Origin: Promicromonospora iranensis
GTDB lineage: Bacteria > Actinomycetota > Actinomycetes > Actinomycetales > Cellulomonadaceae
Direction of reading: 5' to 3'
Assembly: GCF_028994775.1 (NCBI RefSeq)
Contig: NZ_JAJQMN010000003.1
Span: 62,001-126,000, forward strand
DNA: 64,000 nucleotides
Shown one piece after another: positions 1 to 8,062 of the stretch (its first letter is position 1; the number at the start of each line of letters is the position of its first letter). A model generated the notes under the pieces. It was not told where the DNA came from. It saw only the letters and a list, made by a program, of their open reading frames with translations, and did no database searches. The position numbers and the translations under genes were made by a program.

Positions 1-1
1 T

Positions 2-1384
2 CCCCGCCGCAGCATCCGCCGTGCCTACGGCAACATCCGGCAGCGCGGCCCGAACCGCTGGCAGGCCAGGTACACCGGGCCTGACGGCGTGCGCCGCCCG
101 ATCGGCACGTTCGAGTCCGAGAAGGCGGCCAACGCCGCCCTGGCCCGCGTGCTCAGCGACGTCTACCAGGGCACCTACCGCGAGCCCGAGACTGGCGACG
201 TACCGCTGCGCGAGTACGCGCGGCGCTGGCTCGCCACGCGCGACCTGAAGCCCTCCACCCTCGACGGCTACGAGCGGCTGCTGCGGCGCTGGATCCTCGC
301 GCCGCTGCCGAGCCCGGGCGGTGCGCGGCAGCTCGACCTCGGCTCGCTCCCCCTGCGGTCGCTGTCGCACATCATGGTGAGCGAGTGGTACGCCGCGCTG
401 TTGGTGGCGACGGCGGACTCCGCCGCGCAATGGCTGGCGCGTGGCGGCGGGCCGAGCGACGCGGTGCACGTGCGAGCCTGGGCCCGTTCCACGGGTCTAC
501 CGGTGGGCGACTCGGGGCGGATGCCTGCGCGGGTGTGGGAGGCGTGGCGGACTGCCGGTTCGCCCGCCGCCGCGTCGGTCGAGTCGCGGCATGCCGGGAC
601 GGTGACCGGCCGCACTCAGGCGGCGCACGCCTACGCGCTGCTGCGGACCATCTGCGGTGACGCCGTGCGCGACCGGCTCATCGAGGCGAACCCGTGCAGC
701 ATCCGGGGCGCGAGCCAGACCCGGCCGGCGGAACGCGTGGTCCCCGGTGACACCGTTGTGGACGCGATCGCCGCAGCCTTCGACGGGCCCTCCGAGCGTT
801 ACCGCGCGGCCGTAATCGTCGCGACACACTCCGGGCTCCGCGCGGGCGAGCTGTTCGCGCTCGAACGCCAGCACGTCGAGCGGACGCCGCAGGGCGGCGT
901 GCGGCTCAACGTGCGGCAAACGCTCGTGGACGTGCCTGGCAAGCCCGTCGCGTTCGGCCCGCCCAAGTCCGACGCCGGGCGCCGCAAGGTGCACCTGCCG
1001 CCGGAAGCCGCCCGAGCCCTCCTTGCTCACCTGGACCGCTACACCGGGCCCGGTCCGCGGTCCTTGGTGTTCGCGACAGCCGCTGGGCGACCGGTGCGCG
1101 GCGGGAACCGCTCCTCGATGTTCACTCGCGCCAAGAGGCGTGCTGGGGCGCCTCTTGAACTCCGCTGGCACGACCTGCGACACCTCGCGGCTACTCGTGC
1201 CGCCGAGGCCGGGGCGACCCTGGCCGAGCTACAGCGGCGGATCGGGCACTCGACAGTCGCCGCCGCGATGGTCTACCAGCACGCCACAGACGATGGCGAC
1301 GAGCGGCTGGCGGCACGGATGGCCGAGATCCAGGCGGCGAGGCGGGCGTCGAATGTAGTGGAGTTCCCTGGGCTGAGCGGGTGA
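2..1384 (+). CDS. Tyrosine recombinase/integrase, 5' end outside window, with Lsr2-like insertion
   Basis: Site-specific recombinase that would integrate or excise the element. The frame is open to the left edge (about 460 residues visible), so the true start is not in the window. The N-terminal part has an arm-type pattern (NRWQARYTGPDG) and a core-binding region (YARRWLATRDLKPSTLDGY). The catalytic domain shows the first Arg in ATHSGLRAGELFALE, the HxxR box in HDLRHLAATRA, the second His in RRIGHST and the tyrosine in AMVYQHA. Residues about 154-185 (VRAWARSTGLPVGDSGRMP, then a helix) look like the C-terminal DNA-binding domain of Lsr2, inserted in the core-binding region. A strong hairpin follows the stop. 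The attachment site is not visible. Confidence 0.93.
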   Translation, partial: PRRSIRRAYGNIRQRGPNRWQARYTGPDGVRRPIGTFESEKAANAALARVLSDVYQGTYREPETGDVPLREYARRWLATRDLKPSTLDGYERLLRRWILAPLPSPGGARQLDLGSLPLRSLSHIMVSEWYAALLVATADSAAQWLARGGGPSDAVHVRAWARSTGLPVGDSGRMPARVWEAWRTAGSPAAASVESRHAGTVTGRTQAAHAYALLRTICGDAVRDRLIEANPCSIRGASQTRPAERVVPGDTVVDAIAAAFDGPSERYRAAVIVATHSGLRAGELFALERQHVERTPQGGVRLNVRQTLVDVPGKPVAFGPPKSDAGRRKVHLPPEAARALLAHLDRYTGPGPRSLVFATAAGRPVRGGNRSSMFTRAKRRAGAPLELRWHDLRHLAATRAAEAGATLAELQRRIGHSTVAAAMVYQHATDDGDERLAARMAEIQAARRASNVVEFPGLSG

Positions 1385-1392
1385 GGGCCCCT

Positions 1393-1430
1393 GCCGCTGC
1401 CCGGCCCTTTCTTTGGGGCCGGGCAGCGGC
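1393..1430 (+). terminator. Strong hairpin after the integrase
   Basis: Perfect 15-bp inverted repeat, GCCGCTGCCCGGCCC at 1393-1407 and its complement at 1416-1430, with an 8-base loop. It starts 8 bases after the integrase stop. There is no long T-run, so it is a GC-rich hairpin terminator typical of actinobacteria. Confidence 0.75.
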
Positions 1431-1492
1431 GGCTTGCTTGGAGGTTCGTGCACACCTCCCTGTCGATGACCGCGATCGGACAGGAGACAGAG

Positions 1493-1867
1493 ATGGGTAC
1501 CCAGGGTGTGCTGCCGTTTGCTGTTGACGATCCCCTGCTCACGACGGCCGAGGCCGCCGAGATGCTGGGGGTCTCTCGCTGGTGGTTCGGCGAGCTGGTG
1601 CGACGTGGACGCGTCGGACCGTGTGCACGGATCGAGGGCCGGCTGCGGGTGCGGCGGTCGGTGCTGGACCGGTACCGAGCCGAGCAAGCAGGCGACCCTG
1701 AGGACCCGTACCTGACGTACGAGGGCATCGGTGCTTATCTCGGTGTCTCGTCGTGGACGGCCGGGGAGCTGGTGCGGCGTGGGCTGCTTGCCAGCACTCG
1801 GATCGGGCGGCGGGTTGTGGTGCGGCGGTCAGCGGTGGACGCCTACGTCCAAGCCTGCACGCGGTGA
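1493..1867 (+). CDS. Tandem helix-turn-helix (excisionase-like) DNA-binding protein
   Basis: 124-residue protein made of two similar HTH units. The first is at about residues 18-65 (TTAEAAEMLGVSRWWFGELV, then a RLRVRRS wing) and the second at about 73-120 (TYEGIGAYLGVSSWTAGELV, then a RRVVVRRS wing). This is the HTH_17/MerR-like fold of excisionases and small regulators, duplicated. The ATG at 1493 was chosen because GGAGACAGAG precedes it; the frame is open upstream to 1448. Its place after the integrase suggests a recombination directionality factor or element regulator. The palindromes at 1911-2138 just downstream are natural candidate targets, which is inference only. Confidence 0.7.
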   Translation: MGTQGVLPFAVDDPLLTTAEAAEMLGVSRWWFGELVRRGRVGPCARIEGRLRVRRSVLDRYRAEQAGDPEDPYLTYEGIGAYLGVSSWTAGELVRRGLLASTRIGRRVVVRRSAVDAYVQACTR

Positions 1868-1910
1868 TCTCGGCGCCAGGGACCGAGGCGTCTTCCCTGG
1901 TCGCATGGTC

Positions 1911-1925
1911 CTGTCAAATTGGCAG
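1911..1925. repeat. Imperfect dyad, first of three related sites
   Basis: CTGTCAA-A-TTGGCAG, 6 of 7 arm positions paired, centred on 1918. The core (CAA-N-TTG flanked by G/C) matches the two larger palindromes centred on 2018 and 2123, giving centre spacings of 100 and 105 bases. Confidence 0.45.
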
Positions 1926-2005
1926 AACCATAATTATCCGTTTTGTTCTCCAGGGCCGGAGCGGGCTGTAGCGCGTGTGCCGTTCGGGTAGATGCCCAGG
2001 TCACA

Positions 2006-2030
2006 CGGTGGTGCCAAGTTGGCACCACCG
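2006..2030. repeat. Perfect 12-bp-arm palindrome, second site
   Basis: CGGTGGTGCCAA, one central base (2018), then its exact complement. It lies inside the first copy of a 57-bp direct repeat. Confidence 0.75.
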
Positions 2031-2107
2031 CGGCTGTCCAGATTAGCCCTGATGCCGTCGGCAACTCGACGCCGACCGCGCGACATGCCGGAGCGAACCC
2101 GCAGGTC

Positions 2108-2138
2108 GCGCGGTGGTGGCAATTTGCCACCACCGCGC
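2108..2138. repeat. Perfect 15-bp-arm palindrome, third site
   Basis: GCGCGGTGGTGGCAA, one central base (2123), then its exact complement. Compared with the site at 2006-2030, one arm base has changed from C to G and the opposite arm has changed to match, so symmetry was kept while the sequence diverged. Confidence 0.75.
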
Positions 2139-2481
2139 ATGTCCGAGTTATCCCGCATACATCTGCACCGGCCTGCCCCATGCTGCCGATTGTGCACGCC
2201 ACCCGTACCCGTCGATGTACCACCTGACGTCCCTCGTGCAGCTCTCGTAGGTACGTCCCGGGTGGTGGACATGGCGGTGAACACCGCGAACACATGTCCC
2301 CCAGCTCGTGGATATTGCCCACAGGCGGAACATGGAAATCGGAGCGCGCTCGTGCGTAGGCACCGCTCGCCGGCTGGGCCAGCAAGCCCCACCCACTGGC
2401 CTTCACCGGCCGGCCCGCGCCTGAGTACACATCCATGCGTCGATCGTGCCAAACGAGCGCACGCTCTGCGCACACCAAGTT

Positions 2482-2505
2482 CGCCGCACACCAGGGTGTG
2501 CGGCG
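2482..2505. repeat. Perfect 11-bp hairpin
   Basis: CGCCGCACACC, two bases, then the exact complement. There is no adjacent gene end to make it an obvious terminator and it is unlike the three CAA-N-TTG sites. Confidence 0.5.
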
Positions 2506-2743
2506 GTATCAGCGCAGGCCCGAGCCGCGCACCCCCAACCACCCGCTGGTGCCCAGCGGCGCTGGCGACAAATGTTCAGCCCCGGGTTCGACGTCTCCAT
2601 CAAGCCCTGGCGCGACAGTGTCCCTCCGGGGCCATCTCGTCAGGTTGCTCGATCCTGCGTCCGGGTCGCTACGGCGCCGTAACTAGCTCGCCGTCCGGGG
2701 CAGCGCAACCCCCTGGGGTGGCCAGCTTCCATCCCAACAGACC

Positions 2744-2760
2744 GTCAAGGTAACGTTGAC
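2744..2760. promoter_or_regulatory. Probable MerR-family operator/promoter dyad
   Basis: 17-base dyad GTCAAGGTAACGTTGAC (7 of 8 arm positions paired around an A). It ends 33 bases before the MerR-like start at 2794. The form matches the dyads MerR-family activators bind between promoter elements, so autoregulation and control of the downstream cassette are likely. Confidence 0.55.
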
Positions 2761-2793
2761 AGGATTGTGAAGCTTCTGAAGGACGGAGTCGAC

Positions 2794-3180
2794 ATGCAGA
2801 TCGGCGAGCTCGCGGAACGCACCGGGGTGCCGCGGCGGCTGCTGCGGTACTACGAGGAACAGGGGCTGATCATGCCGCGACGGCTCGACAACGGGTACCG
2901 CGAGTACGATGCTTACCTCGTCGAGAGGGTGATGAAGATCCGCGGCCTGCTCGACTCCGGGATCCCGACCCGCATCATCGTGGACATGCTTCCGTGCCTG
3001 GATCAGTCGCAGGAGATCGTCGTGGCAGATCCCGATCCAGAGTTGAGAGCCGTTCTCGTTCGAGAACGAGAGCGGATGGCGGAACGCATCTCGTTCCTGC
3101 AGCACAGCCATGATGCGCTCACCCGGTACCTCGAGGCCATGGACGTCGCCAAGGGCCGGCAGGACGCGCTCACTTCCTGA
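2794..3180 (+). CDS. MerR-family transcriptional regulator
   Basis: 128 residues. The winged HTH is at the N-terminus (MQIGELAERTGVPRRLLRYY, then GLIMPRRLDNGYREYD), followed by a helical coiled-coil segment from about residue 75 (RERERMAERISFLQHSHDAL). No cysteine metal site is seen, so it resembles the general small-molecule MerR group rather than metal sensors. The ATG at 2794 follows GGACGGAG; an in-frame start at 2767 is less likely because MQIGELAERTGV is the usual family N-terminus. It heads the oxidoreductase cassette that starts at 3330 and is separated from it by a terminator, so it probably acts in trans on the cassette promoter. Confidence 0.9.
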   Translation: MQIGELAERTGVPRRLLRYYEEQGLIMPRRLDNGYREYDAYLVERVMKIRGLLDSGIPTRIIVDMLPCLDQSQEIVVADPDPELRAVLVRERERMAERISFLQHSHDALTRYLEAMDVAKGRQDALTS

Positions 3181-3194
3181 CGGTGCCTGCGGAG

Positions 3195-3228
3195 AAGGGG
3201 TTCTGATCACGCGATCAGGACCCCTTTT
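3195..3228 (+). terminator. Rho-independent terminator after the MerR gene
   Basis: 14-bp stem (AAGGGGTTCTGATC, loop ACGC, near-perfect complement) with 13 of 14 pairs, ending in a short T-run. It lies 15 bases after the MerR stop and should uncouple the regulator from the cassette. Confidence 0.85.
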
Positions 3229-3329
3229 CGCTTGGCACTCCCTTCCTGCCGCCGCTGTCGTTCGCCGCTGGCGAACACGCGGATACCGATTTGACCTTCA
3301 CAGGGGTGTGAGGGTTCGACGATGTTCCC

Positions 3330-3857
3330 ATGACATCGACGAGTACCCATGCTCTGCGCGTGGCGGAGGCGAGCGGGCGACCTGAACCCACTTCGGAATC
3401 GATGCGTCGCACCCTGGCCGGGTATCCGACTGGCGTCGCTGTCGTCGCGGCGCGGATCGACGGCCGCATCGTCGGGCTGTCCGCCAACTCCCTCGTATCG
3501 GTTTCCCTCGAACCGCCGCTGGTCTCCATATCGTTCGCTCGAACGTCGACGACGTGGCCTCTACTTCGACGGGCGTCGCGGTGGGGCATCAGCGTACTGA
3601 GCGAGAACCAGGAACCGGTCGTTGATCTTCTGCGCCGGCCAGCGGGCCAACGATTCGACGGCATCGACATGGATGTCAGGGACGACGGTCACGCATTCGT
3701 GCACGACAGCCTCGCAGCACTCATCGTCACCCGCCGCGCAGAAATCGACGCGGGCGACCACGTGCTGGTGCTCCTCGAGGTTCACCACCTTGATCGAAAC
3801 ACGAGCCTTCGCCCTCTCGTGTTCTTCGACAGCACGACACATCAACTTTCTCGCTGA
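3330..3857 (+). CDS. Flavin reductase (FMN reductase component of a two-component monooxygenase)
   Basis: 175 residues with the flavin-reductase-like split-barrel fold: MRRTLAGYPTGVAVVAA, then GLSANSLVSVSLEPPLVSIS, then WGISVLSENQ. These are the usual FMN-binding blocks. In this family it uses NAD(P)H to supply reduced flavin to a partner monooxygenase. The partner is the next gene, 20 bases downstream. The ATG at 3330 gives the standard family length. Confidence 0.9.
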   Translation: MTSTSTHALRVAEASGRPEPTSESMRRTLAGYPTGVAVVAARIDGRIVGLSANSLVSVSLEPPLVSISFARTSTTWPLLRRASRWGISVLSENQEPVVDLLRRPAGQRFDGIDMDVRDDGHAFVHDSLAALIVTRRAEIDAGDHVLVLLEVHHLDRNTSLRPLVFFDSTTHQLSR

Positions 3858-3877
3858 TTTTACCCCGGAGAACACAG

Positions 3878-5218
3878 ATGACCACACGAAAAATGCTGCT
3901 CGGCATGCAGTTCGGCAACGGCTATGGTGCGCAAGCGACCTCCTGGCGTGCGCCAAACGTCGACCCCAAGAACTACGCGAACTTCGACGCCATGGTGCGG
4001 TACGCCCAGGCTGCTGAGCGCGGCAAGATCCAGTTCCTTTTCCTGCCGGACAGCCCTGCCCTTGTGGGCGACCTCACTCATGGGGCACCGGTGATGACAC
4101 TCGAACCTCTCCTCACCCTGGCGGCTGTCGCTCGGGGCACGAAGCGGATTGGATTGGTATCTACCGGTTCCACCACCTTCACCGAGCCGTACAACCTCGC
4201 TCGCCAATTCAAGGCGCTCGACGTCATGAGCCACGGACGAGCCGGATGGAACCCTGCGACAACGAGCGACCCGAGCGCGGCAGCCAACTTCGGCCAACAC
4301 ATCGCAGAACGCCCTGAGCGGTACCGGCGTGCGCACGAGGTGATCCAGATCGTGCAGGCACTTTGGGGCAGCTGGGAAGAAGACGCGTGGATCACTGATA
4401 CCACCACCGGGCGATTCGCGAACCCGGCAAAAGTCCAGCCCATAGATCTCCAGGGGCGGTACGTCGCGGCCCGCGGCCCGCTGCCGATCCCGCCGTCCGA
4501 ACAGGGACAGCCCGTGCTCTTCTCTGCAGGTGGTGGTGAATACGGCCTGACGATTGCCGGCCGCTACGCCTCCGGCGTGATCGGGTCGACGTTCACGATC
4601 GACGATGCCCGCGCTCAGCGAGAGGCCGCGCGTCGGGCCGCGGCAGATGCGGGACGCAACCCCGACGAGATCAAGTTCTTCGCCGGCGTCATGCCCGCAG
4701 TCGCACCGACGGTTCGGCAAGCTGTCGAGCGCCGCATGGTGCTCGGCGCGAACGTCTTCCCCCAGAGCGTCCCCTACCTGGGACAGATGCTCGGCCTTCG
4801 CCTTGATCCTCGCCGGATCGACGACACGTTGACCAGCGAGGAGCTCGCGAGCGCCCGTGCCACGCCGTTCGATCCCCGCGCGCCACGGGCCCTGGAGATC
4901 GCGCGGCAAGGATGGACGATCCGTGAGGTCCTCGCCCACGGCGTGATCGACTACCACCCCACCCCCGTCGGCCCTGCCGCGGTCACCGCCGACCACATGC
5001 AGGAGTGGTTCGAGGCTGGCGCCGTCGATGGATTCTGGGTGTCGATCGACACCTACGAAGACGGCATCGACACGTTCGTCGACGAGGTCGTTCCGATCCT
5101 TCAAGAACGAGGCCTCTTTCACGAGGACTACGAAGGCACCACTCTTCGTGAACACCTCGGGGCCCCGCCGCAGTACGGCCTCGACCCGCGCATAGCCGGA
5201 ATACCAGGACAGAACTAG
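3878..5218 (+). CDS. Flavin-dependent monooxygenase of the NtaA/SnaA/DszA (LLM) family
   Basis: 446 residues, the usual size for the nitrilotriacetate monooxygenase component A group. Family blocks include FLFLPDSPALVGD, EPLLTLAAVARGTKRIGLVST, a SHGRAGWNPATT segment and QGQPVLFSAGGGEYG. These enzymes use reduced FMN from a separate reductase and O2 to cleave C-N or C-S bonds or oxidise other substrates; the substrate cannot be read from sequence. GGAGAACACAG precedes the ATG. It forms a two-component system with the reductase at 3330-3857. Confidence 0.92.
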   Translation: MTTRKMLLGMQFGNGYGAQATSWRAPNVDPKNYANFDAMVRYAQAAERGKIQFLFLPDSPALVGDLTHGAPVMTLEPLLTLAAVARGTKRIGLVSTGSTTFTEPYNLARQFKALDVMSHGRAGWNPATTSDPSAAANFGQHIAERPERYRRAHEVIQIVQALWGSWEEDAWITDTTTGRFANPAKVQPIDLQGRYVAARGPLPIPPSEQGQPVLFSAGGGEYGLTIAGRYASGVIGSTFTIDDARAQREAARRAAADAGRNPDEIKFFAGVMPAVAPTVRQAVERRMVLGANVFPQSVPYLGQMLGLRLDPRRIDDTLTSEELASARATPFDPRAPRALEIARQGWTIREVLAHGVIDYHPTPVGPAAVTADHMQEWFEAGAVDGFWVSIDTYEDGIDTFVDEVVPILQERGLFHEDYEGTTLREHLGAPPQYGLDPRIAGIPGQN

Positions 5219-5375
5219 CCCATCGAGGGCTGGTCGCCCGAGAACTCGCGTCCTAGCACGGGCTTCCCGGGGCGCTGCGTCCCATCCAACGAAGCCGGGC
5301 CTTGCCCACCCAGAGCTGGAGCCTCTTCGGTCTCGCGGCCTTCTTCCCCTCATCACTTGTCTGGAGAACATCGAC

Positions 5376-6857
5376 ATGGCCAATACGACCTCAGTTGACG
5401 CTGCCGTCTCCCCGCCACCGAAAGAACGGAGCCGCGTCGAGCGGCTCGCCCCGGGCAGTGCCCTTGTCATCGGTCTCCTCATGGGCTCTACCTTCGTCGT
5501 GCTTCTGAACGAGATGCTGCTGGGTGTCGCGCTGCCCACCCTGATCACCGATCTGGGAATCACTCCGTCGACGGGCCAGTGGTTGACGACGGGCTACCTG
5601 CTGACGCTGGCAGTCTTGATTCCTGCGACCGGCTACGTGATGCGTCGTTTCCACTTGCGAGCGATCTTCCTTACCGCACTGACCCTGTTCATCATCGGTA
5701 CCGCGATCTCGGCCGTAGCTCCTGGCTTCGCCGTCCTGCTTACCGGCCGCATCATCCAGGCGGCGGGAACAGCAGTATTCGTGCCACTGCTCATGACGAC
5801 CGCGATGCGGCTGGTTCCCGAAGCACGTCGCGGCAGCATCATGGCGCTGGTCACCGCCGTACCGGCGATCGCTCCCGCCCTCGGCCCGGGCGTCTCCGGA
5901 CTCGTCTTGTCATTCCTCCCGTGGCGGTGGCTGTTCATCCTCGTCCTCCCCGTCGCAGTGATCGCACTGGTGCTGGGGGCCGTGAAGCTCAAGAACGTCA
6001 CCACACCGGAACCCGCGACGCTCGACGTGCTCTCGCTCGTCCTGTCCGCCATCGGGTTCGGCGCCTTGGTCTTCGGCCTGTCCTCGATCGGCGAGTCCGC
6101 TTCCGGCCATGCGCTCGTCTCACCCTTTGTCCCGATCGTGGTCGGTGTCCTCGGCATCGTCGCGTTCGCCCTGCGCCAGGTCGCACTACGCCGCCAGAAC
6201 CGGGGCCCGTTCCTCGACATGCGGATCTTCCGCACCACGTCGTTCGTCGTGCCGCTGCTGATCATGGTGTTCATCGGTCTGAACGCCTTCGGCATCGGCC
6301 TGGTCCTCCCCCTCGTCCTCACCGGGTCGCTGGGGCTGGGCTCCTTGGCGATCGGGCTGTTCCTTGTCCCGGGTGGTGCCGTGATCGCACTCGTTTCCGC
6401 GGCGGGAGGTCGGATCTACGACCGCTTCGGCCCTCGGCCGCTCGTCGTTCCCGGCGGCATCGTCTGGGCCGCGAGCATCTGGTTCCTCAGCACTCTGGAC
6501 GAGAACCACAGTGTCTGGATGTACCTCGCGACATACCTTGTCCTCTCTGCGTCCCAGGCGATGATGTGGGCCCCAATCACCACTCTCGCCCTGTCATCCC
6601 TACGCGCCGAGCTCTACCCGTACGGGAGCGCGGCCTTCACGACCGTGCAGCAGCTCGCCGGCGCCGCCGGAGGCGCTGTCCTCGTCTCCGTGTACACGAT
6701 TGGGGCAAACGCGGCACGGCCTGGCGCCCTCTCCGTGGCTCAGACCGTCGACGCGGGACAGGCAGCATTTACCACCGCCTTCTACATCGCCCTCGCGGCG
6801 GTGCTCGGCACCTTGTTCGTCGGAAAGCACCGCCGGCTCGCACCGGTCGTCGCCTGA
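5376..6857 (+). CDS. MFS transporter, DHA2 (EmrB/QacA) type
   Basis: 493 residues, mostly hydrophobic, consistent with 14 membrane segments. The motif-C-like segment AIAPALGPGVSGLVLSFLPW of proton antiporters and the ITDLGITPSTGQWLTTGYLL region are present. It likely moves the substrate or product of the monooxygenase pathway across the membrane. GGAGAACATCGAC precedes the ATG. It lies 157 bases after the monooxygenase and 48 bases before the SDR gene. Confidence 0.93.
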   Translation: MANTTSVDAAVSPPPKERSRVERLAPGSALVIGLLMGSTFVVLLNEMLLGVALPTLITDLGITPSTGQWLTTGYLLTLAVLIPATGYVMRRFHLRAIFLTALTLFIIGTAISAVAPGFAVLLTGRIIQAAGTAVFVPLLMTTAMRLVPEARRGSIMALVTAVPAIAPALGPGVSGLVLSFLPWRWLFILVLPVAVIALVLGAVKLKNVTTPEPATLDVLSLVLSAIGFGALVFGLSSIGESASGHALVSPFVPIVVGVLGIVAFALRQVALRRQNRGPFLDMRIFRTTSFVVPLLIMVFIGLNAFGIGLVLPLVLTGSLGLGSLAIGLFLVPGGAVIALVSAAGGRIYDRFGPRPLVVPGGIVWAASIWFLSTLDENHSVWMYLATYLVLSASQAMMWAPITTLALSSLRAELYPYGSAAFTTVQQLAGAAGGAVLVSVYTIGANAARPGALSVAQTVDAGQAAFTTAFYIALAAVLGTLFVGKHRRLAPVVA

Positions 6858-6905
6858 AAACACCACTCTCACCGCAGCGCGGTGCACGACACAAAGGAGG
6901 ACGCC

Positions 6906-7670
6906 ATGGGACGTCTAGACAATAAGGTCGCTCTCATCACAGGAGCAGCCGGCGGACAAGGAAAGGTCGAAGCGAGACTCTTCGCCCAGGAAGGCGCGAA
7001 GGTCATCGCCACCGATCTCAACAACGCCCTGCTCGCAGGGACTGTCGCGGAGATCAACTCGGAGCTGGGCACCGACGCCGTTCTCGGACTCGAGCACGAC
7101 ATCGCCAGTGAGAGCGACTGGGTCAGCGTCGTCGCAAATGCCGTCGAAGCATTCGGAAAGATCGACATCTTGATCAATAACGCCGCAATGCCCGGCAAGA
7201 CCCGCGAGGATGTCTGGGACGTCGACGCCGAAGAGGTCACCCGCATCCTGAACGTGAACATCACCGGCACACTTCTTGGCATTAAAGCCGTCATGCCGCA
7301 GATGAAGACCATCGGGGCAGGATCGATCGTGAACGTCTCCTCTGCGGCCGGCCTCGTCGGCGGTATCAGCGGTGGCTCCGTCGCGTACTCCTCGACGAAG
7401 GGCGCGCTGCGCGCGATCACCAAGGAGATCGCGCTCGACGTCGCCAGGACGGGAGTACGTGTGAACACGGTCTACCCAGGCCTGATCAACACGCCGATCA
7501 TGCAGGCATTCTCTAAGGAGGTCACCGAGGCGGTCCTCGCGAAGATACCTATTGGGTTTGCCGCCGACCCGATCGACATCGCTTACGGGGTCCTCTTCCT
7601 CGCCAGCGACGAGTCCCGATTTGTCACCGGGACCGACCTCGTCATCGACGGCGGATACACCGCCCAGTAA
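6906..7670 (+). CDS. Short-chain dehydrogenase/reductase (SDR)
   Basis: 254 residues, a classical SDR. The nucleotide-binding TGAAGGQG motif is at about residues 13-20, INNAA at about residues 92-96, the active-site Ser is in IVNVSSAAG, and the Tyr and Lys are in AYSSTKGALR. A VYPGLINTPI segment follows. The ATG at 6906 was chosen because AAAGGAGGACGCC directly precedes it. It presumably oxidises or reduces an alcohol/ketone intermediate of the cassette pathway. Confidence 0.95.
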   Translation: MGRLDNKVALITGAAGGQGKVEARLFAQEGAKVIATDLNNALLAGTVAEINSELGTDAVLGLEHDIASESDWVSVVANAVEAFGKIDILINNAAMPGKTREDVWDVDAEEVTRILNVNITGTLLGIKAVMPQMKTIGAGSIVNVSSAAGLVGGISGGSVAYSSTKGALRAITKEIALDVARTGVRVNTVYPGLINTPIMQAFSKEVTEAVLAKIPIGFAADPIDIAYGVLFLASDESRFVTGTDLVIDGGYTAQ

Positions 7671-7681
7671 GGGAACCCACC

Positions 7682-7975
7682 ATGATTCGACACATCGTTC
7701 TCTTCCGCGTCAACGAAGGCACCTCGAAGGAACGCGTCCAGGATGCGATCAATCGCCTCGAAGCACTCGTCGGCGTGATTCCTGGGCTGCGCGCCCTTGG
7801 GGCCGGTGCCGACATCGGCATCGAGGGTAATTTCGACTTCGGCCTCGTCGCCGAATTCGAAGACGGGGCAGCGCTCGACGCGTTCTCCACGGACGCGCGA
7901 CACATGGAAGTAGCCACGGCCATCCTCGAATTCCGGCAGCCCGCCGACATCGCCGTCCTCGACCTCGAGATCTGA
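7682..7975 (+). CDS. Dabb (stress-responsive alpha/beta-barrel) domain protein
   Basis: 97 residues forming one dimeric alpha/beta-barrel ferredoxin-like unit: IRHIVLFRVNEGTSKERVQD, then FDFGLVAEFEDGAALDAF and HMEVATAI. Family members are small and sometimes act as cyclases or decarboxylases in catabolic or polyketide clusters. It starts 11 bases after the SDR stop, so it is in the same operon; its exact role is unknown. Confidence 0.88.
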   Translation: MIRHIVLFRVNEGTSKERVQDAINRLEALVGVIPGLRALGAGADIGIEGNFDFGLVAEFEDGAALDAFSTDARHMEVATAILEFRQPADIAVLDLEI

Positions 7976-8062
7976 ACCACGACGGTGCTCCTGAACCGAC
8001 GGACCAGGAGCCACGCAACCAGCGCAGGCGCCCACGTGCGCCGCAGACCAAAAGGAGACCTC

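Larger units (their letters stand above)
1868..2743. other. Gene-free stretch with spaced palindromes
   Basis: No convincing gene on either strand. It holds an imperfect dyad at 1911-1925, two diverged copies of a 57-bp direct repeat (1997-2053 and 2102-2158, 44 of 57 positions the same), each centred on a perfect palindrome, and a further perfect hairpin at 2482-2505. A regulatory region, partition site or origin-like locus is possible; nothing in the window proves which. Confidence 0.5.

Noticed and set aside
2482-2505. Hairpin as a fourth member of the CAA-N-TTG palindrome set
   Set aside because: It lacks the CAA-N-TTG core and its spacing does not fit the other three.
3860-5563. 567-codon minus-strand frame opposite the monooxygenase
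   Set aside because: No motifs, and the opposite strand is a textbook family member with a ribosome binding site.
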